Positions 1 to 8,025 of a stretch of 64,000 bases of DNA are shown piece by piece (position 1 is the stretch's first letter; each line of letters opens with the position of its first letter). The DNA comes from Streptomyces sclerotialus. GTDB lineage: Bacteria; Actinomycetota; Actinomycetes; Streptomycetales; Streptomycetaceae. Below the pieces are notes generated by a model. That model saw only the letters and a list, made by a program, of their open reading frames with translations, was not told where the DNA came from and searched no databases. The position numbers and the translations under genes were made by a program. The stretch covers positions 38,203 to 102,202 of the forward strand of contig JODX01000022.1 of NCBI GenBank assembly GCA_000719105.1, given 5' to 3'.

Positions 1-37
1 TGTCCAGCACGGGAGAACATCGAGAGGGGCCGACGAC

Positions 38-814
38 GTGACCACGACCGCAGACAGCGCCACCATCACCGCCCAGGATCGCTCCCGGGGCGGCTACGAG
101 CCGGTACACGCGATGAACGAAGCCACGAGCCCAGACGGGCCCAAGAGGTCGCTGCCGGGCCGACCTCCCGGCATCCGGGCGGACAGCTCGGGACTCACGG
201 ACCGGCAGCGCCGTGTCATCGAGGTCATCAGGGACTCGGTGCAGCGGCGCGGCTACCCGCCGTCCATGCGCGAGATCGGCCAGGCGGTCGGCCTGTCCAG
301 CACCTCCTCGGTGGCGCACCAGCTGATGGCCCTGGAGCGCAAGGGTTTCCTGCGGCGCGACCCGCACCGCCCGCGAGCGTACGAGGTCCGCGGCTCCGAC
401 CAGACGACGGCGCAGCCCACGGACACCACGGGCAAGCCGGCCGCGTCGTACGTCCCGCTGGTCGGCCGAATCGCCGCCGGTGGCCCGATCCTCGCCGAGG
501 AGTCCGTCGAGGACGTCTTCCCCCTCCCCCGCCAGCTGGTCGGCGACGGTGAGCTGTTCGTGCTGAAGGTCGTCGGCGACTCGATGATCGAGGCCGCCAT
601 CTGTGACGGGGACTGGGTGACGGTCCGCCGCCAGCCCGTCGCGGAGAACGGCGACATCGTGGCCGCGATGCTCGACGGCGAGGCCACCGTCAAGCGCTTC
701 AAGCGCGAGGACGGCCATGTCTGGCTCCTCCCGCACAACGCGGCGTACGAACCGATCCCCGGCGACGACGCGACCATCCTCGGCAAGGTCGTGGCAGTGC
801 TGCGGCGGGTGTGA
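38..814 (+). CDS. lexA: LexA, SOS-response transcriptional repressor
   Basis: Represses DNA-damage genes and self-cleaves when RecA filaments form. The 258-residue protein has an N-terminal winged helix-turn-helix (about residues 53-117, with [15 protein letters not shown]) and a C-terminal S24 peptidase domain. The cleavage bond is Ala147-Gly148 in RIAAGGP, and the catalytic dyad is Ser182 (GDSMIEAAI) and Lys219 (ATVKRFKR), so autocleavage should work. The GTG at 38 gives a 50-residue N-terminal extension of the sort streptomycete LexA proteins carry; ATG at 113 is an alternative. Only 37 bases upstream are in the window, so its own operator cannot be judged. A LexA box is visible at recA about 34 kb away. 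Confidence 0.97.
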   Translation: MTTTADSATITAQDRSRGGYEPVHAMNEATSPDGPKRSLPGRPPGIRADSSGLTDRQRRVIEVIRDSVQRRGYPPSMREIGQAVGLSSTSSVAHQLMALERKGFLRRDPHRPRAYEVRGSDQTTAQPTDTTGKPAASYVPLVGRIAAGGPILAEESVEDVFPLPRQLVGDGELFVLKVVGDSMIEAAICDGDWVTVRRQPVAENGDIVAAMLDGEATVKRFKREDGHVWLLPHNAAYEPIPGDDATILGKVVAVLRRV

Positions 815-846
815 ACCCGCGGGCGACGGCACGCCGCCCCCGATCC

Positions 847-881
847 GGGCCCCGGAACCCCCTGCGCCGGTTCCGGGGCCC
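847..881. terminator. Bidirectional terminator between lexA and dinG
   Basis: Arms 847-859 and 869-881 form a perfect 13-bp GC-rich stem with a 9-nt loop between two convergent genes. There is no U tract, as is usual in Streptomyces. Confidence 0.7.
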
Positions 882-919
882 TGCGCTGTCCGCCGCCGGG
901 CCCTGCCGCCGCAGGGCCC

Positions 920-2899
920 TCACTCGGCCCCTTCCGCCTCCTTCGCCGCCTCGTCGATGGCGGCGAGCGACCGGCGCACCTGGTTACGGTCCGTCGTGTA
1001 CCAGAAGTCGGGCAGTGACGCCTTCAGATAGCTGCCGTAGCGGGCCGTGGCCAGCCGCTGGTCCAGCACGGCGACCACACCGCGGTCCCCTGAAGCCCGT
1101 ACGAGGCGGCCGGCGCCCTGGGCCATGAGCAGGGCGGCGTGGGTGGCGGCCACGGCCATGAAACCATTGCCACCCGCCTCCTCCACCGCCTTCTGGCGCG
1201 CGCTCATCAGCGGGTCGTCGGGCCGTGGGAAGGGGATCTTGTCCATGACGACGAGCTGGCAGCTGGGGCCCGGGACGTCGACGCCCTGCCAGAGCGAGAG
1301 CGTGCCGAAGAGGCAGGTCTTCGGGTCCGCCGCGAAGTTCTTGATCAGCTCGCCGAGCGTCTCCTCGCCCTGGAGGAGGATCGGGTACTCGGGGATGCGG
1401 GTGCGCAGCTCCTCGGCCGCGAGCTGGGCCGCCCGCATGGAGGAGAACAGGCCGAGCGTCCGTCCGCCCGCCGCCTGGATCAGCTCGGTGAGCTCGTCCA
1501 GCATGTCCGCGCGATCGCCGTCCCGCGCGGGGCGTGAGAGGTGCTTGGCGACGTACAGGATGCCCTGCTTGCGGTAGTCGTACGGCGAGCCGACGTCGAC
1601 GCCCTTCCACTGCGGGACGTCCTCGCCCTGGGTGCCCTCGGGCGCCAGGCCCAGGGACGCGCCCACCCCGTTGAAGTCACCGCCGAGCTTCAGCGTCGCC
1701 GAGGTCAGGACCACGGAGCGGTCCGTGAAGAGCTTCTCCCTGAGGAGGCCCGACACCGACATGGGGGCGACACGCAGGGAGGCCCCGAAGCGGTCGTGGC
1801 GCTCGTACCAGACGACGTCCCACTCGGAGCCGTTGCTGATCCGCTCCGCCACGTCGTGCACGTTCTCCACGGAGGCCAGCGCCTGCTTGCGCACCGCGTC
1901 CTCGTCCTGGACGGACTTGTCGCGGGTGCTGCCGAGCGCCGAGATCACCGCACGGGCGGCGTCCCGCAGCGCCATCAGCACATAGCCGAGGTCCTCCGGG
2001 ATCTCCTCCAGCCGTCCCGGCAGGGCGAGCTCCATGAGCCGCTCGAAGCCCTCGGCGGCGGTCTGGAGCTGGTCGGCGATCTTCTCGTTGACCAGCTTGG
2101 CGGCGCGTCGCACCGCGCGGTTGACCTGGCCGGGCGTGAGCTCTCCGGTGGCCACGCCCGTCACCCGGGAGACCAGTTCGTGCGCCTCGTCGACGATCAG
2201 CACCTCGTGCTGCGGCAGCACGGGCGCACCCTCGATGGCGTCGATCGCGAGCAGGGCGTGGTTGGTGACGACGACCTCGGCCAGCTTGGCCCGCTCGCGC
2301 GCCATCTCGGCGAAGCACTCCGCGCCGTACGCGCACTTGGAGGCGCCGAGGCACTCACGGGAGGACACCGACACCTGGGCCCAGGCCCGGTCGGAGACGC
2401 CCGGGGTGAGGTCGTCGCGGTCGCCGGTCTCGGTCTCCTGCGACCAGTCCCGCAGCCGCACCAGGTCCTGGCCCAGCCTGCTGGTGGGAGCGGCGGCCTC
2501 GAACTGGTCGAACAGCCCCTCCTCCTCGTCCTGCGGCACCCCCTCGTGCACGCGGTGCAGGCACAGGTAGTTCGACCGGCCCTTCAGCATCGCGAACTCC
2601 GGGCGGCGGCGCAGCAGCGGGTGCAGCGCGTCGACCGTACGCGGCAGGTCCCGCTCCACGAGCTGCCGCTGCAGCGCCAGTGTGGCCGTCGCCACGACGA
2701 CGGGCTCCCCGTGCGCGAGCGCGGGCACCAGATAGCCGAGCGACTTTCCGGTGCCGGTGCCCGCCTGGACCAGCAGGTGGGAGCCGTCGTCGATGGCTTC
2801 CTCGACGGCTTCGGCCATGGTCACCTGGCCGGGGCGCTCCGTGCCGCCGACGGCGGTGACGGCAGCGTGGAGGAGTTCGGGGAGTGAGGGCTTCGTCAT
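920..2899 (-). CDS. dinG: DinG-family ATP-dependent DNA helicase (XPD-like, Fe-S)
   Basis: Superfamily 2 5'-3' helicase of the DinG/XPD type, 659 residues. Walker A (AGTGTGKS) lies near residues 46-53 and the DEAH box (IVDEAHEL) near 237. Four cysteines in the intervening region (NYLC, then REC, SKC and AEC) fit the Fe-S cluster of the family. The C-terminal half has the GTLSLWQGVDVPG and QGAGRLVR motifs of helicase domain 2. The start at 2899 sits only a few bases after a PafBC-type promoter (2909-2931), so the mRNA is probably leaderless or nearly so. It converges on lexA. It probably unwinds R-loops, D-loops or G4 structures during repair. Confidence 0.93.
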   Translation of the reverse strand: MTKPSLPELLHAAVTAVGGTERPGQVTMAEAVEEAIDDGSHLLVQAGTGTGKSLGYLVPALAHGEPVVVATATLALQRQLVERDLPRTVDALHPLLRRRPEFAMLKGRSNYLCLHRVHEGVPQDEEEGLFDQFEAAAPTSRLGQDLVRLRDWSQETETGDRDDLTPGVSDRAWAQVSVSSRECLGASKCAYGAECFAEMARERAKLAEVVVTNHALLAIDAIEGAPVLPQHEVLIVDEAHELVSRVTGVATGELTPGQVNRAVRRAAKLVNEKIADQLQTAAEGFERLMELALPGRLEEIPEDLGYVLMALRDAARAVISALGSTRDKSVQDEDAVRKQALASVENVHDVAERISNGSEWDVVWYERHDRFGASLRVAPMSVSGLLREKLFTDRSVVLTSATLKLGGDFNGVGASLGLAPEGTQGEDVPQWKGVDVGSPYDYRKQGILYVAKHLSRPARDGDRADMLDELTELIQAAGGRTLGLFSSMRAAQLAAEELRTRIPEYPILLQGEETLGELIKNFAADPKTCLFGTLSLWQGVDVPGPSCQLVVMDKIPFPRPDDPLMSARQKAVEEAGGNGFMAVAATHAALLMAQGAGRLVRASGDRGVVAVLDQRLATARYGSYLKASLPDFWYTTDRNQVRRSLAAIDEAAKEAEGAE

Positions 2900-2908
2900 A
2901 GCGCGACC

Positions 2909-2931
2909 ACCCTACGGCCCAGCACTGACAA
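2909..2931 (-). promoter_or_regulatory. RecA-NDp/PafBC-type promoter of dinG
   Basis: Read on the minus strand: TTGTCAGTG (2931-2923), N8, TAGGGT (2914-2909). This matches the actinobacterial LexA-independent DNA-damage promoter TTGTCRGTG-N8-TANNNT. A transcript starting 7-8 nt downstream would begin at about 2902, just before the ATG at 2899. Confidence 0.8.
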
Positions 2932-2992
2932 CCGGGTGCCGAAGGCGGGGGCGAGGGACCTGATCGAGACGGGTACGGGGGAGGTACCGGCG

Positions 2993-3703
2993 CTACAGCA
3001 CATCGCGCAGGGCCCGGTCCCGGACCATGAGGGCGACGCGCCTGCCGGGCAGGTCGGCCTCGGCGGAGAACCGGAAGCCGGCGCTGAGGTACGCGGCGAC
3101 GGAGGGGATGTTGCGCAGGTCGGGTCCCGCGACCACGCGCGCGCAGGAGGGCCGCTTGGCGAGCACGAGGTCCGCGACGGCTCGCAGCAGGGCGGAGCCG
3201 AGCCCTCGGCCGCGGTCGGCGACACCGCCGATGAGGAAGTGGACCCCGGTGTCGTGCGGCCGGGCGGGACAGTGGCGGGCCACCGGGTCGAGATCCGCGC
3301 GGTAGATCTCCCAGTAGCTCATGGGCGTGCCGTCCAGCACGCCCAGGCAGGGCACGCTGCGTCCGTCCCCGTCGGTCTGGCGGCGTACGTGCCCTTCGGT
3401 CACGGACCGGGGTCCGGCCAGCCCCCAGAAGACGGCCACGGCGGGGTCGTTCATCCAGCGTGCGATCAAGGGGAGGTCGCGCTCGGCCCGTACGGGAACG
3501 AGGTGCAGCAGACCCACCGGGGTTCGGACCGGACCCCAGCCGGCGAGGCCGTCGAGCAGGTCCCCGTCCCCCGTGTCCTGCCCGCCCCGGCCCGGGAAGG
3601 GCTCGTCCTCCTGCACCAGGAAGGAGAGCAGGTCCTCGGTCAGACGGAGATCGATCGTGTCCTCGTTGTCCCGGTCTTCGGCGCTCGCATCGATGGGAGA
3701 CAC
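2993..3703 (-). CDS. GNAT acetyltransferase, siderophore AlcB/IucB type
   Basis: 236 residues. The C-terminal three quarters is a GNAT fold (about residues 60-236) with the acetyl-CoA loop RGRGLGSALL and the pattern ARWMNDPAVAVFW plus SYWEIYRAD typical of the acyltransferases that acylate N-hydroxy amines in hydroxamate siderophores. It lies 13 bp downstream of the aminotransferase and is almost certainly cotranscribed with it. The expected third partner, an IucA/IucC-type synthetase, is not adjacent: the next gene is dinG. The substrate is unknown; a diamine or amino acid side chain is the family expectation. Confidence 0.85.
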   Translation of the reverse strand: MSPIDASAEDRDNEDTIDLRLTEDLLSFLVQEDEPFPGRGGQDTGDGDLLDGLAGWGPVRTPVGLLHLVPVRAERDLPLIARWMNDPAVAVFWGLAGPRSVTEGHVRRQTDGDGRSVPCLGVLDGTPMSYWEIYRADLDPVARHCPARPHDTGVHFLIGGVADRGRGLGSALLRAVADLVLAKRPSCARVVAGPDLRNIPSVAAYLSAGFRFSAEADLPGRRVALMVRDRALRDVL

Positions 3704-3716
3704 GGTGTCGGCTCCT

Positions 3717-5144
3717 TCAGGGAGACGGGTGGGCGGGGCACGCGGCCGCCACCGCGTCCGCCAGCCGGTCGAGCACCGCGTCCACCTGTTCGTCGGTGAT
3801 GGTCAAAGGCGGCAGCAGACGTACGACGCACGCATGGCGCCCGCCCAGCTCCACGATGAGACCGCGGCGCAGGCACTCGCGTTGCACCGCGGCGGCGAGT
3901 TCGGGAGCGGCCGGCCGCGCGGTGGGGCCGCCCGGGAAAGGATCTTCCGGACGCACCAGTTCCACGCCGATCATCAGCCCCCGGCCGCGTACGTCCCCGA
4001 CGCAAGGAAACTCGCCGGCGAGGCCGCGCAGCCGGCCGAGCATCCGGGCGCCCAGACTCTCGGCACGCCGCGCCAGATCGTTCTCGCGGACATGGGCGAG
4101 GATGGCCGTGCCGGCGGCCATGGCGAGCTGGTTGCCGCGGAACGTGCCCGAGGGGCCGTCGAACCTCGGGACGTCCAGGTCGTCGCGGTGGACCACGACA
4201 GCCAGCGGCAGACTGCCGCCGATCGCCTTCGACAGGACCATCACGTCCGGGGCGACGCCGCTGTGCTCCACCGCCCAGAAGCGGCCGGTGCGGCCCACAC
4301 CGGTCTGTGCCTCGTCCGCGATCAGCGGAATGGAGCGCGCGGCGGTGATCTGGCGCATACGGCGCATCCAGCCGTCCGGCGCGGGGATCACCCCGCCCTC
4401 GTCCTGGACGGGCTCGAGGATCATCCCGGCGGGCCGCGGCACCCCGGACTTCGTGTCGTCGAGCACGGACTCGGTCCAGCGGGCAGCGAGTTCGGCACCG
4501 CGCTCGCCGCCCACGCCGAACGGGCAGCGGTAGTCCTGGGGGTACGGCAGCCGCGCGACCCGTACGTCGTCCGCGCCCGTGGACGCGCCGAGCGCTCCCC
4601 CGGTGCGGCCGTGGTGGGCGCCGGTGAAGGCGAGCATGCCGGTGCGCCCGGTCGCGGCGCGCACCAGGCCGAAGGCCGCCTCCACCGCGTCCGTCCCGGC
4701 CGGGTCGCAGAACCGCACGCGCGCGCGGTCGGCGAGTCCGGGTGGCAGCGTGCGGCACAGCTCGGTGACGAAGGCGTCCTCGACGGGTGTCGCCAGACCG
4801 GGAACGTGCAGGGGTGCCCCGGAGTCGAGAACCCTGCGGATGGCCTCCAGTACCACGGGGTGGTTGTGGCCGAGGGCGAGCGTGCCCGCGCCCGACAGGC
4901 AGTCCAGGTAGCGGCGTCCGTCGGCGCCCTCGACGGTCAGCCCGCGCGCCCGCACCGGCACTACGGGAAGGGCCCGCGCATAGGTGCGGGCCGCCGGCTC
5001 CCGGGCCTGCTGCCGGCGCGGGATCGCCTCGTGCGCCGCTCGCACGTCGGCGCCGTCCGGTCCGTCACCGTCCCCGGGAGGTGTGCGCGTCGCCTCGGGG
5101 CCACGGCCGGCAGCGGGCGCCGCGGACTCGGTCACATCCACCAC
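3717..5144 (-). CDS. Class III PLP aminotransferase (diaminobutyrate/lysine type)
   Basis: 475 residues, fold-type I omega-aminotransferase. Visible motifs: GAGTLALGHNHP, GAHHGRTGGALG, the PLP-binding DEAQTGVGRTG, the Schiff-base lysine in LSKAIGG and the FRGNQLAMAAG segment. It resembles 2,4-diaminobutyrate:2-oxoglutarate aminotransferases of siderophore and ectoine loci. I place the start at GTG 5144 because GGAGGA (5156-5151) precedes it by 6 nt; an in-frame opening extends up to 5381 but that part reads like non-coding sequence. First gene of a two-gene unit with the GNAT protein. Iron-box sequences (IdeR/DmdR type) were looked for upstream and not found. Confidence 0.87.
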   Translation of the reverse strand: MVDVTESAAPAAGRGPEATRTPPGDGDGPDGADVRAAHEAIPRRQQAREPAARTYARALPVVPVRARGLTVEGADGRRYLDCLSGAGTLALGHNHPVVLEAIRRVLDSGAPLHVPGLATPVEDAFVTELCRTLPPGLADRARVRFCDPAGTDAVEAAFGLVRAATGRTGMLAFTGAHHGRTGGALGASTGADDVRVARLPYPQDYRCPFGVGGERGAELAARWTESVLDDTKSGVPRPAGMILEPVQDEGGVIPAPDGWMRRMRQITAARSIPLIADEAQTGVGRTGRFWAVEHSGVAPDVMVLSKAIGGSLPLAVVVHRDDLDVPRFDGPSGTFRGNQLAMAAGTAILAHVRENDLARRAESLGARMLGRLRGLAGEFPCVGDVRGRGLMIGVELVRPEDPFPGGPTARPAAPELAAAVQRECLRRGLIVELGGRHACVVRLLPPLTITDEQVDAVLDRLADAVAAACPAHPSP

Positions 5145-5413
5145 GACAGTTCCTCCGCTCCCCGGGCGAGCCGGCCGAGGGTCCTGAGCGCCGACGACAG
5201 GTCCTTCGCACGTACCAACGAGGTGGCCCGCGCCGGGAAGCGGGTGGGCCCAAGATCCTTGCGACGGTGGCGGTCCCGCCGGCAAGACCACTTCCTGACG
5301 GAACCGTTGCCGTTCCGCCGGATGTCGTCCACAGCGATACGCAGTGTGCTGCCGTTCCGATGGGATGTCCGGCAGCGGCACAGAACGCTTCCGTCCCAGG
5401 GGGAGTTCCAGAC

Positions 5414-6652
5414 ATGCGATCCATACGCCCGCTCTCCGCCGCCCGCCGAACCCGGACCGCGCGCCGCAGAACCTCCTCCGGGACGGCCGCCGCCGGTCTC
5501 GCCATGGCGTGCGCGCTGACCGTCACCGCCTGCGGCGCCGGTGGTGACGGCACGGCGGACACCGGCCCGTCCACCGCCCGGGACGCCACGGACGGCGGCG
5601 ACCGCGACGGCACGATCCGGATCCCGGACGACCTCGCGGACAGGCTCGAGGAGCACGGGATCGACATCGACAGGTGGCGCGACGGCGCCTGGAAGGACTG
5701 GGACCGGGACGACTGGCTGCGCGAGGCCGGTGACTTCGTCAATCCGATCGTCGAGGACCTGTGGGACCCCGACCGGATGCGGGACGCGGAGGAGCCGGAG
5801 AAGGAGGTCGACGCGAACGACCTCGCGGGCGACCGGGGTGTGACCGACCCGGTCCCGGCACCCGTGGAGGCACGGGCCGTGCCGGCGGGGTACCACGAGA
5901 ACGTGCCCGAGGCGGGCAAGGTGTTCTTCGACTCCCCCGAGGGCCAGATGGTCTGCTCGGCGACGGTGGTCGAGGACCTGGCCGCCCCGGGCAGGTCCAA
6001 CCTGGTGTGGACGGCCGGCCACTGTGTGCACGCGGGCAGGTCGGGCGGCTGGTACCGCAACTTGGTGTTCGTGCCGTCGTACAACGACAGCGCCATGAGC
6101 GCCGCGGAGGCGGAGACGGCCACCAAGGAGGAGATCGCTCCGTACGGCGTCTGGTGGGGTGACTGGGCGCAGGCCTCGGACCAGTGGATCGAGCAGGGCG
6201 GTCCGACCGGCGGGGGCGGAGCGCCGTACGACTTCGCGGTCATCCATGTGACGCCGGAGGCGGGCGGCGACGGCAGGTCGCTGGAGGAGACGGTCGGTGC
6301 GGCGCTCCCCGTGGACTTCGACGCGCCCGCCGTGCCGGAGGTGGAGAGCCTCACCGCGACCGGGTACCCGGCGTCGGCGCCGTACGACGGCCAGACGCTG
6401 TACCGGTGCACGGACGCGCCCGGCCGGCTGTCCCTCGTCGAGTCGGACCCCACGATGTACCGCATCGGCTGCACCATGACCGGCGGCGCGTCGGGGGGCG
6501 GCTGGGTGGCGGCCGGTCCGGACGGCCGCCCCGCGCTGGTGTCCAACACCTCGATCGGCCCCACGCGCGCGGGCTGGCTCGCAGGACCGCGGCTGGGCAC
6601 GGAGGCCCAGGGCGTGTACAAAGCAGTGAGCGAGAAGTTCGCCGGCCAGTGA
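5414..6652 (+). CDS. Secreted trypsin-like serine peptidase, putative lipoprotein (copy 1)
   Basis: 412 residues. The N-terminus has an Arg-rich n-region, a hydrophobic stretch and a lipobox-like VTAC, so membrane anchoring outside the cell is likely. A mature pro-like part (GIDIDRWRDGAWKDWDRDDW) precedes the chymotrypsin-fold domain. Catalytic triad: His in WTAGHCVHAG, Asp in YDFAVIHV, Ser in MTGGASGGGW. ATG 5414 is chosen because it begins the signal peptide; the reading frame is open further upstream but without signal features. It is followed by a close paralogue with the same architecture, so the pair arose by tandem duplication. Substrate unknown. Confidence 0.88.
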   Translation: MRSIRPLSAARRTRTARRRTSSGTAAAGLAMACALTVTACGAGGDGTADTGPSTARDATDGGDRDGTIRIPDDLADRLEEHGIDIDRWRDGAWKDWDRDDWLREAGDFVNPIVEDLWDPDRMRDAEEPEKEVDANDLAGDRGVTDPVPAPVEARAVPAGYHENVPEAGKVFFDSPEGQMVCSATVVEDLAAPGRSNLVWTAGHCVHAGRSGGWYRNLVFVPSYNDSAMSAAEAETATKEEIAPYGVWWGDWAQASDQWIEQGGPTGGGGAPYDFAVIHVTPEAGGDGRSLEETVGAALPVDFDAPAVPEVESLTATGYPASAPYDGQTLYRCTDAPGRLSLVESDPTMYRIGCTMTGGASGGGWVAAGPDGRPALVSNTSIGPTRAGWLAGPRLGTEAQGVYKAVSEKFAGQ

Positions 6653-6766
6653 CGGGCGCGCGGGTGGGCCGGACGCTCCGATGCGCGCTTCCGCCCGCTG
6701 TGCGTCCCCCGGGCGCCCGTGATAGGGGGCGCGGCACGCACACCTTCACGCGGGGGTGGGGCAGCA

Positions 6767-7936
6767 ATGCACTGCACACTTCGGCGCCGCCTTCTCACGG
6801 CGACCGGGCTGCTGGCGGCCCTGACGCTCACCGCGGCGGCCTGCGAGCCGGGCGACGGCGGGGGAAGCGACAGGCCGGACTCCACCACGTCCCGGTCGGC
6901 CGACCGAACCGACGGCAGCCTCACCGACGACATGGCCGACAGGCTCAGAGAGCGCGGCATCGACATCCACGACTGGCTGGAGGGCGGCTGGCGGGACTGG
7001 GACGGCGACCGGTGGCTCAGCGAGGCCAGGGACTTCGTCAACCCCGTGATCGAGGGGCTGTGGAAGCCGGAGCGGATGCGGTCCGCCGACGAGGCGGGGA
7101 AGACCGTCCCGGAGCGGGACACCGCCGCCGGTCTCAGTGATCCGGTGCCTGCACCGGTCGAGGCCACACCCGAGCAGGTCCCGTACAGCGAGCACGCCGC
7201 CCCCGTGGGCAAGGTCTTCTTCGACACCCCCGAGGGCTCGATGGTCTGCACGGGCACGGTCGTCACGGACGTGAACCACCCGGGCGAGTCCGGCCTGGTG
7301 TGGACGGCGGGTCACTGTGTGCACGCGGGCAGGTCGGGCGGCTGGTACCGCAACATCGCCTTCGTCCCGGCCTTCAACGACCTGGGCAGGTCCGCGGCCG
7401 AACTGGCGGACGCCGCCTCCCGGGAGATCGCCCCGTACGGCCAGTGGTGGGCGGACCGGGCCGCGACCTCCGAGGAGTGGATCGCGGGCGGCTCCCGGAC
7501 GGGCGGTGCCGGTGCCGCGTACGACTACGCGATCCTGCACGTACGGCCGGAGCCGGGCGGCAGGTCGCTGGAGGAGACGGTCGGCGCGGCCCTGGACGTG
7601 GACTTCTCCGCGCCGCCCGCGTCCGCGGCGGGCCCGGTGGGCGCGTGGGGCTACCCGGCCGCGCCCCCGTACGACGGCCTCACGATGTTCACGTGCCTCG
7701 ACCGGCCCGGCCGTTTCACGCTCGGCCCGGACCTGCCGCCGATGTACCGCATCGGCTGCACCATGACCGGCGGTGCGTCGGGCGGCGGCTGGTTCCGTGC
7801 CGTCGACGGCGAGGTCAGGCTGGTGTCGAACACGTCGATAGGCCCGGCCGACCACACATGGCTCGCCGGACCGAGACTGGGCGAGGAGGCCGAGCGGTTG
7901 TACGCGATGATGAGTGGGCAGTACGGCGGCCGGTAG
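6767..7936 (+). CDS. Secreted trypsin-like serine peptidase, putative lipoprotein (copy 2)
   Basis: 389 residues, tandem paralogue of the preceding gene. The signal sequence ends at TAAAC, a weak lipobox. The region RERGIDIHDWLEGGWRDWDGDRW mirrors copy 1 and the triad is again complete (WTAGHCVHAG, YDYAILHV, MTGGASGGGW). Long stretches, such as the one around HCVHAGRSGGWYRN, are identical between the copies at protein level. The 114-bp gap between the genes shows no clear terminator, so readthrough is possible. ATG 6767 is preferred because it directly precedes the signal peptide. Confidence 0.87.
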   Translation: MHCTLRRRLLTATGLLAALTLTAAACEPGDGGGSDRPDSTTSRSADRTDGSLTDDMADRLRERGIDIHDWLEGGWRDWDGDRWLSEARDFVNPVIEGLWKPERMRSADEAGKTVPERDTAAGLSDPVPAPVEATPEQVPYSEHAAPVGKVFFDTPEGSMVCTGTVVTDVNHPGESGLVWTAGHCVHAGRSGGWYRNIAFVPAFNDLGRSAAELADAASREIAPYGQWWADRAATSEEWIAGGSRTGGAGAAYDYAILHVRPEPGGRSLEETVGAALDVDFSAPPASAAGPVGAWGYPAAPPYDGLTMFTCLDRPGRFTLGPDLPPMYRIGCTMTGGASGGGWFRAVDGEVRLVSNTSIGPADHTWLAGPRLGEEAERLYAMMSGQYGGR

Positions 7937-7969
7937 TCAGCGGCCGTACGCCCCCTGTGCGTGACGTAC

Positions 7970-8006
7970 GGGAAGGCCCGCCCCTCGGTGAGGAGCGGGC
8001 CTTCCC
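7970..8006. terminator. Bidirectional terminator, protease pair / hflX
   Basis: Perfect 12-bp inverted repeat (7970-7981 and 7995-8006, GGGAAGGCCCGC) with a 13-nt loop between convergent genes. Confidence 0.8.
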
Positions 8007-8025
8007 GCGTTGTGCGTACGGCGGA

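Noticed and set aside
1..37. Possible LexA operator in front of lexA (GAACATCGAG)
   Set aside because: Only half of a palindrome is visible and the window begins too close to decide.
3321..5519. 732-codon plus-strand frame opposite the aminotransferase
   Set aside because: Antisense to a well-motifed PLP enzyme and GNAT protein; no ribosome site or domain.
5065..7266. 733-codon minus-strand frame opposite the protease genes
   Set aside because: Compositionally Ser/Arg/Pro-rich with no domain. The plus strand has two complete signal-peptide plus trypsin-fold proteins.
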